From assembly GCA_021202525.1 (NCBI GenBank), contig JAJQCV010000059.1, positions 1 to 53,000 of the forward strand: 53,000 nucleotides of DNA. Direction: 5' to 3'. A model generated the notes under the pieces. That model made no database searches, was not told where the DNA came from, and saw only the letters and a list, made by a program, of their open reading frames with translations. This stretch comes from Akkermansiaceae bacterium. Lineage in GTDB: Bacteria > Verrucomicrobiota > Verrucomicrobiia > Verrucomicrobiales > Akkermansiaceae. The position numbers were made by a program, and so were the translations under genes. Every line of letters starts with the position of its first letter. Within the stretch, counting starts at the first letter, position 1. This document shows, piece by piece, positions 20,532 to 28,531 of this stretch.

Positions 20532-21047
20532 ATGAACCGTATCCGGACCGTCCTGAAACTCCTTCTGCCCGTTCTCTGCCTTCTGGCCGGGTCCTGCGGT
20601 TACGAGCTGGGGGGCACCAAGCCGCCCAAACTGGAATTTGCGCAAACCGTCAAGGTGGACCTGTTTGCCAACAACTCCCTGGAACCCCGCGCCGCCACGC
20701 TGGTGACCGGAGCGCTGGCGGATGAGTTGCAGAGGGACGGCACCTACCGGCTGAGTTCCCGCGGAAATGCGGACATCCGGGTGCAGGGGGAGGTTTACTC
20801 CATCTCTTTCGACCAGCTCCGTTCCTCCCGGGAAGATACGTATAAAAGCTCGGAACTCGGCTTGCGCCTGTCCGTCAAATACCGCGTGGTGGACGGCAGG
20901 ACGGGGAAAGTCCTGTATGAAGGCACGGCGGAGGAAGTCAGCCAATTCTTTGACGTGGGCAACATCCAGACGGCGAGGACCAATGCCCTTTCCTACGCGG
21001 CGCGCCTGGTGGCAACCTCCATTGCGGAAATGCTGACCAACGGCTAA
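20532..21047 (+). CDS. LptE-like outer-membrane lipoprotein
   Basis: The 171-residue lipoprotein (signal LKLLLPVLCLLAGSC, acylated Cys22) starts its mature part CGYELGG, the CGY-x-L form typical of LptE/RlpB and the related LptE-like family. LptE plugs the LptD barrel that places lipopolysaccharide in the outer leaflet. The body has the expected alpha/beta pattern, with VKVDLFANNSLEPRAATLV, ALADELQRDGTYRLS, YKSSELGLRLSVKYRV and a closing amphipathic helix. It follows the BamD-like gene by 19 bases, in an evident operon with rsmI next. Confidence 0.85.
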   Translation: MNRIRTVLKLLLPVLCLLAGSCGYELGGTKPPKLEFAQTVKVDLFANNSLEPRAATLVTGALADELQRDGTYRLSSRGNADIRVQGEVYSISFDQLRSSREDTYKSSELGLRLSVKYRVVDGRTGKVLYEGTAEEVSQFFDVGNIQTARTNALSYAARLVATSIAEMLTNG

Positions 21048-21078
21048 TGTTCCGCATTATTCCGGGAGCATCCTTCAC

Positions 21079-21777
21079 ATGGCGGAAATAGAATACAGCG
21101 TTTACTTTGTCCCGGTTCCCATCGGCAACCGGGCCGATATTACGTTGCGCGCCCTGGACGTGCTGCGCAAGGTGGACGTCATCGCCTGCGAGGATACGCG
21201 CCATTCCGGCCTTCTGCTGAGCCATTACGAAATACGGAAGCCGCTCCTGAGCATGCACGACCACAACGAACAGCCACGCGCCCTGGAAATCGCCTCCCGT
21301 GCCGCGGGCGGAGAAAGCTTTGCCGTCATCAGTGACGCGGGCATGCCGGGCGTGAGTGATCCGGGCTACCGCCTCATCCAGACCCTGAAGGAAAAAGGAG
21401 TGAGCTTCACCGTTCTGCCGGGGCCCTCCGCCGTGGTGACGGCTCTGGTGGGGTCCGGACTGCCTACGGACGCTTTCTTCTTTGGCGGTTTTCTGCCCGT
21501 CAAATCCGGGAGAAAGGGGGCCATGCTCCAAAGCGCTGTGGAAGCAAGCCATACGAGCATCTTCTACGAATCCCCCCACCGCATCGTCAAGACCGTGCAG
21601 ACGCTGGCGGAAATCGATCCGGACGTACCCGTCTGCGTGGCGAGGGAACTGACCAAGACTTTTGAAACCTACCACCGCGGCCCCGCTTCCCGCCTGGCGG
21701 CGGAATTTGCCGAACGGCCGCCCAAGGGGGAAATCGTTCTGCTGGTGGGCGGGGTGAACGCGCCGCGCCTGCCCTGA
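21079..21777 (+). CDS. rsmI: 16S rRNA 2'-O-ribose C1402 methyltransferase
   Basis: RsmI methylates the ribose of C1402 in the 16S rRNA decoding centre using SAM. The 232-residue protein has the tetrapyrrole-methylase fold markers of the family: VPVPIGNRADITLRAL, IACEDTRHSGLLLSHY, ISDAGMPGVSDPGYRL, VLPGPSAVVTALVGSGLPTD and FYESPHRIVKT. The C-terminal CVARELTKTFETYHRG is also typical. It is somewhat shorter than Escherichia coli RsmI, lacking the extended C-terminus, which is common. It is 31 bases downstream of the LptE-like gene and probably shares its transcript. Confidence 0.95.
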   Translation: MAEIEYSVYFVPVPIGNRADITLRALDVLRKVDVIACEDTRHSGLLLSHYEIRKPLLSMHDHNEQPRALEIASRAAGGESFAVISDAGMPGVSDPGYRLIQTLKEKGVSFTVLPGPSAVVTALVGSGLPTDAFFFGGFLPVKSGRKGAMLQSAVEASHTSIFYESPHRIVKTVQTLAEIDPDVPVCVARELTKTFETYHRGPASRLAAEFAERPPKGEIVLLVGGVNAPRLP

Positions 21778-21933
21778 GCCGTCTGCGGCTCCGGAACGGT
21801 TCTGTGGCGGACGTGCCGGGACATGTGGAGTTTTGGCAGCCGGGCCCCCTCTTTTCTTGCACCGGGCGCCGGAAAACCGCGCCGGACTTATCGACTTGAC
21901 CCTCGAAATGTGTCATGATAGTGTTCTAACATC

Positions 21934-22245
21934 ATGCTTGAGGATAGAAGATCACGTTCCTCGCGCAAAGCACCCGATTTGGTGACTGACGAGCTTATTG
22001 TCATTCTTCATGAGGCCGGCATGCTGGAATTCAATGAAATCTTTCAGCGTACCGTTGTCGTGATGAAGGAGAAGCACATGTCCCTGGGCGGCGAGGAAAT
22101 CCTGAGGCTGAGGATTTATGAAAAGCTCCAGAACCTGGTCAGTTCCGGCGGCCTGGTAAAGAAGGGCCGCGAATACACGGCGCAACCCAAGCTGATGACC
22201 TTGAAATCATTAGCGGACGGAGGCGAGTTTGGATTATCCCGATAG
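21934..22245 (+). CDS. Hypothetical small basic protein
   Basis: I do not recognise this 103-residue protein. It is soluble and charged, with a basic N-terminus (MLEDRRSRSSRKAPDL). The middle has helices around ELIVILHEAGMLEFNEIFQR and ILRLRIYEKLQNLVSSGGLV, followed by KKGREYTAQPKL. A helical region ending in GGLVKKGREYT resembles the wing of a winged-helix DNA-binding domain, so a regulatory role is possible; this is pattern-level only. It lies about 155 bases after rsmI, after which the A+T-rich block begins. Confidence 0.6.
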   Translation: MLEDRRSRSSRKAPDLVTDELIVILHEAGMLEFNEIFQRTVVVMKEKHMSLGGEEILRLRIYEKLQNLVSSGGLVKKGREYTAQPKLMTLKSLADGGEFGLSR

Positions 22246-22328
22246 AGGACGGATACTGGTTGATCGCCTTCCCGGAATGCGTTCTGGAAAATGTCTCCTT
22301 GAACGGCGAGGCTTTTTCTTATGAAAAA

Positions 22329-23459
22329 TCAGGGCTTCATCGTTCCTTCCCGGAACGGTCCGCGGCAGTCGTAAGGAATAATGAGAAGCAGGTTGTTAAC
22401 CTTGGCTACTATTTTCTTCCGCTTGGTTTCCCGAATATTGAACAAGTGGGCACTGCCGTTCAAGGGACGTATGTACTCGAACGTCATGTTTTCTTCCTCC
22501 ATTCGGAATTCTTTCGGGTCCTTGATGCGAATAGTGCCTGAAGGGAAATCCCATGTTCCGATAATTTCCTGCACCTGTTGTGATTCCTTGTTATTTTCCT
22601 TTTGCAATTCCTGGGCGCGTTTACGTGCCCAGATAGCCGCTTCCAGATCACCGGAAATACCCCATTCCTTACTCTTTTTTTGAAGGGCGGATGCATATTG
22701 GCGGGCCAATTTTTCTTTCCCGACTTCCATGTCGGCATGGATTTTTTCAGAAAGAAGGTCGAATTTAGGGAAAGACGAGGCGGCGGGGTTGCCTGCTTCT
22801 TTTTCACGGCCGCCTTTCCGTTTCAGAAGAGAAACGAGTTTAGTGGCATGGTTGACTTGGAAAATCCGGTCGTCGCGATCCGCTTTGATCCAATAGAACC
22901 ATACCGCCTGGGTTTCATTGATCCTTATAATATCGGAAGATGAAGAATCCTTGTCGATTCCTCCCTTGCTTTTCCATTCGGAATTACCGGATTTTTGCTG
23001 AGCCTGCTTTCCGTCGAAGCGGCTTAAATAAACATATCCGCCGGCCAGTTCCTCCCATTGTCCGATGAAGTGCGAGTAATCGTCTTCCTTCTCTTTTTCC
23101 ATGCCGGGAAAAACCTTTCGTTCAAGAATGTCCTTGATATGCTTGGCCTGTTCAAAATCCTCGTTCCTGACGCATTCATTCATGAGCTTGGCCAGCTCCG
23201 GCTTGTACTTGGCAAAGGTTGCATCGTTTATTTTCTTTTCTTGTTCCTGGAAGGTTAATTCCAGCATCTGTGCTTCCGGGGGAACTTTCGCCGATACCGG
23301 TACGGGAAAAGAAATGAGGAGGAAAACGAACAGAGTAACTCGGATGACATTGATTGCTCCGTTCAGGAATTGGGGCTGTTTTACCTTTTTCTGAGAAAAG
23401 GCGGGACAGACGCACAGGAGCCATGAAATTGGATAATAATGTAATGGGTATTTATTCAT
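22329..23459 (-). CDS. Secreted protein with duplicated helical + IGxW module
   Basis: No named family is recognised. The 376-residue protein appears to be two copies of one module. Copy 1 has a helical part (KINDATFAKYKPELAKLMN...) and then a beta part beginning FIGQWEE (residue ~131) with AVWFYWIKADRDDRIFQV. Copy 2 (from ~240) has a similar helical part with GDLEAAIWARKRAQEL and a beta part beginning IIGTWDF (~302) with MTFEYIRPLNGSAHLFNI. The signal-like hydrophobic stretch (VTLFVFLLISFPVPVSA) lies at residues 41-57, oddly far from the first Met. The true start may therefore be non-ATG or the N-terminus altered. It is last in a same-strand block of eight genes. Confidence 0.65.
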   Translation of the reverse strand: MNKYPLHYYPISWLLCVCPAFSQKKVKQPQFLNGAINVIRVTLFVFLLISFPVPVSAKVPPEAQMLELTFQEQEKKINDATFAKYKPELAKLMNECVRNEDFEQAKHIKDILERKVFPGMEKEKEDDYSHFIGQWEELAGGYVYLSRFDGKQAQQKSGNSEWKSKGGIDKDSSSSDIIRINETQAVWFYWIKADRDDRIFQVNHATKLVSLLKRKGGREKEAGNPAASSFPKFDLLSEKIHADMEVGKEKLARQYASALQKKSKEWGISGDLEAAIWARKRAQELQKENNKESQQVQEIIGTWDFPSGTIRIKDPKEFRMEEENMTFEYIRPLNGSAHLFNIRETKRKKIVAKVNNLLLIIPYDCRGPFREGTMKP

Positions 23460-23521
23460 GGGAACGGGTAATATTATTAATTGGGTTTATATCTTTCTAA
23501 AGAGAGGGCGTGATTGGAGGA

Positions 23522-24409
23522 TTACGGCAGAATGATGGTGATACTGAACAGCTTTTCCTTGAACTTGAATGCCCAGCGAGGTATCTGAAGATCTTTTGTG
23601 TATCCGTATAAATAGCCGAAAAAAGAGCCTTTATAAATCTTATCGGATAATTTCTCCGTGAATACGTTATATGGACTGGGAGTATGAAAAACAGCCTTTT
23701 CAACGATATTGCCATATGCGCAAAAACTGGGCTCGTCCCATGTATCCGAGGTGGAAAAATGAAGGAAAATATCCGGGTTCCCAGGTTCCGGATTCAAGCT
23801 CAAATCAATTTTGGCTTCTTTTCCATTCCTGTTTGGAAAGTAGTAGTCTACCTCGCCATGTTTTCCAATTTCACAGGTGAGGGTTCTTTTATCCGTCTGG
23901 ATCTGAAGGATAGAGCCTTTTTTCAGGATTTCCGGCCCTTCGATGTTGCTCGTCACAGGCCGGTTGTCATCAGGTAAAATAAATTCAATTTTTTCATCTT
24001 TCAGAGTGTGACTATCTTCTGACTCTTTCCCCTTATAATTATAGTATTGATATATATGTCCCGAAATGGTTCCGGAATAAACCCGGCCTTTCCGGCGGGT
24101 AAAGGTAATAAGAGCCGGTTTTACTTGCCTGCCATGGGCTTCCTGTGTCGTTGCTCCGGTAATTCTTGAATATCCCCACTCATAGAATCTGTGCGTACTG
24201 AGGTAATACTCTAACTCTAGAATCACCCGGGCGGTGTTTTCCCCGGGTTCATATTGTTCAATAATAATATCGCCCGGATAATATAATTCCCCGTACAAGT
24301 TGATTACTGCGCCGTTGATGGAGTTGGGGGCTTCGATATCTGCGGCACGTACTCCGGCTTCGCAGACGGCGGCAATAACAGGCAGGAACAGCAATGAAAG
24401 AGGAGTCAT
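23522..24409 (-). CDS. Secreted protein with two copies of an unnamed beta-rich module
   Basis: The 295-residue protein has a signal peptide (SLLFLPVIAAVCEAGVRA) and two related halves. Copy 1 (about 29-147) begins SINGAVINLYGE and closes with GRVYSGTISGHIYQYY and KIEFILP. Copy 2 (about 155-295) closes with DKIYKGSFFGYLYGY and FSITIILP. The same module, beginning SIAGATITIEYK and closing GNTYTGIIEGYM and ITITLP, ends the protein encoded at 25927-26682. The shared pattern is Y-x-G-x3-G followed by a terminal I-x-(F/I/L)-(I)-LP strand. I know of no family with this pattern. The product is probably periplasmic or surface-exposed. The gene is 24 bases downstream of the LprI-like gene. Confidence 0.7.
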   Translation of the reverse strand: MTPLSLLFLPVIAAVCEAGVRAADIEAPNSINGAVINLYGELYYPGDIIIEQYEPGENTARVILELEYYLSTHRFYEWGYSRITGATTQEAHGRQVKPALITFTRRKGRVYSGTISGHIYQYYNYKGKESEDSHTLKDEKIEFILPDDNRPVTSNIEGPEILKKGSILQIQTDKRTLTCEIGKHGEVDYYFPNRNGKEAKIDLSLNPEPGNPDIFLHFSTSDTWDEPSFCAYGNIVEKAVFHTPSPYNVFTEKLSDKIYKGSFFGYLYGYTKDLQIPRWAFKFKEKLFSITIILP

Positions 24410-24433
24410 AGGATGTGGAGAGAGTAACGTAAA

Positions 24434-24895
24434 TTAAAGATCACAGCTCTGAATGATGGCGAGCAGCTCTTCCAGAATGCGGCAGCGTGTTTCAGTCATT
24501 TCAATGATCATGATGTTCATATTGGCTTTGAACCATCCGTCTTCCTTCTTGTTTTCTTTTCCTTTTTTAAGGCAAAAGCCATAGGCATGCATGGTGGTAT
24601 CTCTGGCGGTAAGCCACGCTTGCTGGGAAATCTTTAACGGTTCCGCCAGTTCCGGACGGAGCGCGTAATGCTGCTGCAAGCGTTGGTAAACCCGTTGAAG
24701 TCTTTTTTCCCAATAGAACCAGAGTTCCACCCTGATTCTATTGGCTTGTTGTTCGTTGTTTGGACTACTGGATTTTTTGAGCAGCACCGTCAGTCCCTGG
24801 TCGTCGGCAACTGGTCTGTTTCCCTGTTCTTCCGGGATTCCCTTTGAAACATTACCGGAAAAAATGAGCAGCAATATTAGAGGCATCGTCTTCAT
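24434..24895 (-). CDS. Secreted protein resembling the LprI/DUF1311 lysozyme-inhibitor domain
   Basis: The 153-residue protein has a short signal peptide (PLILLLIFSGNVSKG). It then has the helical layout of the LprI N-terminal (DUF1311) domain: LNxxYxxL-like RLQRVYQRLQQHYAL, the characteristic SQQAWLTARDTT (family form QRxWxxxRD), and a final helix with ETRCRILEELL. LprI-type proteins bind and inhibit host lysozyme. One or two Cys residues seen in the family are present (YGFC, RCR). Inhibitor function is inferred from family resemblance only. It belongs to the eight-gene secreted block. Confidence 0.6.
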   Translation of the reverse strand: MKTMPLILLLIFSGNVSKGIPEEQGNRPVADDQGLTVLLKKSSSPNNEQQANRIRVELWFYWEKRLQRVYQRLQQHYALRPELAEPLKISQQAWLTARDTTMHAYGFCLKKGKENKKEDGWFKANMNIMIIEMTETRCRILEELLAIIQSCDL

Positions 24896-24988
24896 CGTTC
24901 ACAAAAGTCATGTCTCATTTTTTTTAATATTGGAATCTTCGGAGAATTCCCGGCATGTATTCTCTTTCCGGATAAGTTGCTGGGGGAA

Positions 24989-25825
24989 TCAAGCCTCTTC
25001 GGTTTTTAAGGGAACAAGTTTTTTGTAAACAGCTGCAATAAGAGAGATGCCTATTACCGGAGCAAACAGAATGGAAATGATAATACTCAATTCAGAACTG
25101 ATAAGGGAGATGATTCCGAGGAGAATTGCAAACGATATCAATAGAACTATTGAGGTGAAGAAGAAGGAGAACTTGTTTCCATAAGTATATTTATTGCTCA
25201 GTGTCAGCGCTTCTGTGGGATTGACCCCCTTGTCCAGCAAAAGAAGTGGAGCCAGCATCCATGAATATGCCAGGACAATGCCGGGGATAATGAACAGGCC
25301 CAAACCAATTATTATTCCGATTTCCATGAGGACAACCATGATAAAAAATTCTCCAAAGAATTGCCTGTAGCGTTTGGCAAAAATACATGTTGGGGAAATA
25401 ACTTTTCCTTTAGCCAAATCCAACGGAAGGTTACATATGGCGATCGTGGTTCCTATATGGATGTATGGAATCCAGATGGTCAAAATCCATAGGATAACGG
25501 CCAGGAGAACAGATAAAAAGTTTTTGGCGGCAATAACATAAGTATCCAATAAAATTGGAAGAAAGTCCTTGTTTAGCTTTCCCTGGGCAAATGCATGGAA
25601 TTTTTGATATTGCCTGGAAGTGGCCTGAATAATCTGGGGCTCCGGTTGAGGAGGAAAGACATCACTCAAATGGCTCCATTGTTTTTCCCCTTTCTGAATG
25701 ACGTGGGTGGATTCGTGAATGGCTCCCTGTTCCAGCAGGTCGCGCAATTCCTGTTTGCTGACAGGGCCTGTAGCCTGACCGCCGGCTTGGGCATAATAGT
25801 ATGTCTTATCTGGTTCGTTCATCAT
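24989..25825 (-). CDS. GYF_2-domain multi-pass membrane protein
   Basis: The 278-residue protein begins with a GYF_2 domain: YYYAQAGGQATGPVSKQEL, then an acidic HESTHVIQKGEKQWSHLSDV. In bacteria this domain is often fused to membrane proteins and thought to bind peptides. A linker leads to about five or six hydrophobic segments from residue ~100, including FLSVLLAVILWILTIWIPYI and VLMEIGIIIGLGLFIIPGIV. LLDKGVNPTEALTLSNKYT is a loop typical of DUF975/glycerophosphodiester-type integral membrane domains. It is the only clear multi-pass protein in the block, with neighbours that are secreted. Two adjacent Met codons leave the exact start open by one residue. Confidence 0.8.
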   Translation of the reverse strand: MMNEPDKTYYYAQAGGQATGPVSKQELRDLLEQGAIHESTHVIQKGEKQWSHLSDVFPPQPEPQIIQATSRQYQKFHAFAQGKLNKDFLPILLDTYVIAAKNFLSVLLAVILWILTIWIPYIHIGTTIAICNLPLDLAKGKVISPTCIFAKRYRQFFGEFFIMVVLMEIGIIIGLGLFIIPGIVLAYSWMLAPLLLLDKGVNPTEALTLSNKYTYGNKFSFFFTSIVLLISFAILLGIISLISSELSIIISILFAPVIGISLIAAVYKKLVPLKTEEA

Positions 25826-25926
25826 GGTGTGAATGGTGTGTATCTATTGGTTGCAAAAGTGCTTGGAGACTATGTTGGGTGGAAGGAAGAGATCCGGTTT
25901 CATGCCGATTCTGCATCAGCCATTTT

Positions 25927-26682
25927 TTATTGCGGCAGCGTAATGGTAATGCGGGCAAGCCTAAGTCCGATTTCTTGTCCTATGTTAGTCACCATATACC
26001 CCTCGATAATGCCCGTGTATGTGTTTCCCCTTCTGCCGGTAAACGTGATGGCGGCCAGGTGTTTCTTGTCATTATTCATCAACTCTTTAAAAGAACTGGC
26101 GCTGGTAATGATCCAATTCCTGGCTTTTTGGGCGTTAAATTGTTCGGAGTACTCAAAAGAGATCAGGGCAGTATTTCTTTGAGGTATATAGTCGCCTTTA
26201 TCAATCCAGTATTCCCCTGATTTGAGCGTTTTTTCAAAAACGTTATCTTCTCCTTCAAGTTTGTATTCAATGGTAATGGTAGCTCCGGCGATGGATTGCG
26301 GGGCATGAATGATGCTGGCCGCCTCCTTTTTCTTTTTCTCTAGCAGATCTTTCAGCTCCTGTTCCTTTGTTTTCAGTAAACGAAGTTGGTATTCACTTTC
26401 CTGCAGGAAACGCTGCAGTGCGTCCAGATTTTGATCCTGCTTAAGTATTTGCCGTTTAAGATATTCCTCTTGTTTCTCCAAAATGGAACGGGCATCAGGG
26501 TTCTGGGTATTCGGATAATGTTTGTTGAGTTGTTCTTCCAGGGAGGATTTTTCTTCTTCCAGGGCGGCGATTTTCTGCCCGGCATGCCGGCATTGTTCCC
26601 GGTTTTGTCCGTATGATTTGAATAACCATCCCGGAAAACCCAGAGAGAGCGCTAGAACCAAGGAGAGAATAGGGATTTTCAT
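25927..26682 (-). CDS. Secreted coiled-coil protein with the shared beta-rich module
   Basis: The 251-residue protein has an N-terminal signal or anchor (ILSLVLALSLGFPGWLF). A coiled coil spans residues ~30-122 (QKIAALEEEKSSLEEQLNKH, LKTKEQELKDLLEKKKKE). The C-terminal module (~128-251) begins QSIAGATITIEYK and closes GNTYTGIIEGYM and ARITITLPQ. That module is present twice in the protein encoded at 23522-24409, two genes downstream of the next gene. The start at 26682 (MKIPILS) is chosen for the signal; the frame is open upstream to 26952, but those residues overlap the previous gene and look non-coding. It lies 13 bases from the proline-repeat gene. Confidence 0.7.
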   Translation of the reverse strand: MKIPILSLVLALSLGFPGWLFKSYGQNREQCRHAGQKIAALEEEKSSLEEQLNKHYPNTQNPDARSILEKQEEYLKRQILKQDQNLDALQRFLQESEYQLRLLKTKEQELKDLLEKKKKEAASIIHAPQSIAGATITIEYKLEGEDNVFEKTLKSGEYWIDKGDYIPQRNTALISFEYSEQFNAQKARNWIITSASSFKELMNNDKKHLAAITFTGRRGNTYTGIIEGYMVTNIGQEIGLRLARITITLPQ

Positions 26683-26695
26683 GGGGGAAGGGCGT

Positions 26696-27859
26696 TTAAT
26701 TATTTTTGGATATGATGCGGTAGCCTTCAGAGGCGGCTGGGGGCGTTTTTGAATTGAGTTCCTCCCTCCAATGGATAATTTGCCCGATAGAGTTGGTCTC
26801 CCATATCTCTTTGGCGTATCCCTGGAGGCTGCTGCCTCTCTGTCCGGCATACTTATAAATGTAAATAATTTCCACGTGATTATTCTTGTAGGCCACTTCG
26901 AGGAGGCGATAATTGCGCTGGGGCCATTTATTCCAGAATTTCCGGACGTCATTTATGACTATTTCCTTGGAAACTTCCCGATTGTTGGCGTACTGGTAAT
27001 TGCAATAGGGGGCAAAGTGATCGGCAAGCGCGGCGGCAGTTCCCTGTTTGCGTGCCCTTAGGTAGGCAAGGCTGGTTTGTAACAGGCTTTTGTCAGTTTC
27101 AGGGCAAGGCGGGTTGATGATGGGGGGCTTGACGGTGGAACTATTGACGCGTTCCACGGAGTTCCCTCCGTTCCCTGGTATTTCGATATTATTCCGGGTA
27201 ATTGCACCCAATTCTTTTTCCAGAGCTTCTAGGCGTTTTATGGCGTTGGATTGTTCAGCAAGGACAGAGTTGTGCTTTTGCTGGATTTGTTCCACGGCCT
27301 TTTCCTTTTTTTGCAATGTTTCCAGAAGGCGGCTATTTTCTTTTTCCTTCAGGAGTTTGGTTTGATTGCCCTTCCGGGCTTCTTCCTGTTTTTGATGCAG
27401 AAGAGTTATTGTTTCAGACAAGGCCTCAGCATCTTTTTCCAGCTGAACGGTTTGTTCCGCAAAGGCTTTTTTTCTGTGTGCAAATAGTAGCTTAAGCCTC
27501 CGCCTGCTGCCAGGATGGCTATTGCTGCCGGAATGAGCCAGCTCAGTTGCTTCTTTTGTCCGGAATTTGAAGGGGGGCGTGACCGGAGGCGGAGGAAGCG
27601 GCACTTCCGGCAGGGACGGTTCGGGGGTGACCGGAGGCGGAGGAAGCGGCACTTCCATTAGGGACGGTTCGGGGATGACCGGAAGCGGAGGGAACGGCAC
27701 TTCCGGCAGGGACGGTTCGGGAGTGACCAGAGGCGGAGGAAACGGAATCTCCGGCAGGGGTGGTTCAGGCATGCCCGCAGAGGGCAGGGGCGGCAAGTCT
27801 GTTTGTGATTCCGCCGCATCATCCGGTGAGGGGGTTATATGGGAATCCTTCAGGTGCAT
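26696..27859 (-). CDS. Proline-repeat coiled-coil protein, transmembrane helix lost by paired indels
   Basis: The 387-residue product has an N-terminal proline-rich region with four 16-residue repeats (residues 30-93), a coiled coil (~125-220) and a C-terminal domain (~250-370) whose pattern suggests an NTF2-like fold (an inference). Between repeats and coiled coil, residues ~103-123 are an unlikely basic stretch. The other minus-strand frame over those bases reads WLIPAAIAILAAGGGLSYYL, an excellent membrane helix flanked by KK and HTEKK. One extra base in A4 (27554-27557) and one missing base in A7 (27467-27473) would explain the switch out and back. The original was probably a bitopic inner-membrane protein with a cytoplasmic proline-rich tail. 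Confidence 0.75.
   Translation of the reverse strand: MHLKDSHITPSPDDAAESQTDLPPLPSAGMPEPPLPEIPFPPPLVTPEPSLPEVPFPPLPVIPEPSLMEVPLPPPPVTPEPSLPEVPLPPPPVTPPFKFRTKEATELAHSGSNSHPGSRRRLKLLFAHRKKAFAEQTVQLEKDAEALSETITLLHQKQEEARKGNQTKLLKEKENSRLLETLQKKEKAVEQIQQKHNSVLAEQSNAIKRLEALEKELGAITRNNIEIPGNGGNSVERVNSSTVKPPIINPPCPETDKSLLQTSLAYLRARKQGTAAALADHFAPYCNYQYANNREVSKEIVINDVRKFWNKWPQRNYRLLEVAYKNNHVEIIYIYKYAGQRGSSLQGYAKEIWETNSIGQIIHWREELNSKTPPAASEGYRIISKNN
27581..27772 (-). repeat. Four tandem 48-bp repeats coding proline-rich 16-mers
   Basis: The units encode MPEPPLPEIPFPPPLV, TPEPSLPEVPFPPLPV, IPEPSLMEVPLPPPPV and TPEPSLPEVPLPPPPV. The repeats stay in frame, so copy number can change without breaking the gene. 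The last two units are closest to each other, which suggests recent duplication. Confidence 0.9.
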
Positions 27860-27943
27860 GGTTCAGGAGATGGAAGGGAATGGAGTATCAAGCTTATCTT
27901 GCCGCCAGGTTGATGCCGTGGAGATTCCTGGTTGAAACGTTTA

Positions 27944-28495
27944 CTATATCGTCCATCCGTCAGGGCCTCCTTCAATCTTCGTTGTATCAGTTCCTGCGGG
28001 AGCGGTTTTGGGTTTGGCAACGGGTTTGCCGTTTTTCCTGGTCAGGTGAAAGGAGAACGATCCACCCCGAAGATAAGAGCTCCGGTCATTGGCTACATGC
28101 CATTTTCCGCTGATACTGTGACGATTGCCGGAAATTTTCCCTATGTAGGCAACAATAGTGCCTGCATCACTCATGGAGGCCATTTTGGCACTTAGGTAGG
28201 ATTGTCCCAGTGATGTAAGCTGGAATTCAATCCGCCTGCCGTCGATTCTTCCGCCAATGCTCCCGCAGGAGGACGGTTCCATGATTGGGGATGATGGTAT
28301 GCTCAATTTACCTGAAACGATTCCATCCTGATATTCTGTGACGGTCAATTCACGCGTCTGCCTTCCACTCGTGCCGGTTACTGTTCCCCGGTAGGTGTAT
28401 TCCGCCACGATGGGAGAGCAGGAGACCGAAAACAGAGCCGCCGGAGTGACTGATAAAATGCAGCACCGTTTCAATGAAATGGGAAATCTGGACAT
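27944..28495 (-). CDS. Hypothetical secreted or lipoprotein
   Basis: I do not recognise this 183-residue protein. Its N-terminus (LKRCCILSVTPAALFSVSC) looks like a signal peptide, possibly with a weak lipobox at Cys26. The mature part is beta-rich (VAEYTYRGTVTGTSGRQTRE, GIVSGKLSIP, GGRIDGRRIEFQLTSLG, ISGKWHVAND), compatible with a small lipocalin-like or barrel fold. It does not share the Y-x-G-x3-G module of other genes in the block. The gene is second in the row and 36 bases downstream of the small lipoprotein gene. Confidence 0.6.
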   Translation of the reverse strand: MSRFPISLKRCCILSVTPAALFSVSCSPIVAEYTYRGTVTGTSGRQTRELTVTEYQDGIVSGKLSIPSSPIMEPSSCGSIGGRIDGRRIEFQLTSLGQSYLSAKMASMSDAGTIVAYIGKISGNRHSISGKWHVANDRSSYLRGGSFSFHLTRKNGKPVAKPKTAPAGTDTTKIEGGPDGWTI

Positions 28496-28531
28496 AGTAT
28501 GACCTGTTACGAATATTGTCCCTCGGAATGG

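Noticed and set aside
27581..27772. CRISPR-like array
   Set aside because: The repeats are direct, contiguous and in frame within a gene, with no spacers.
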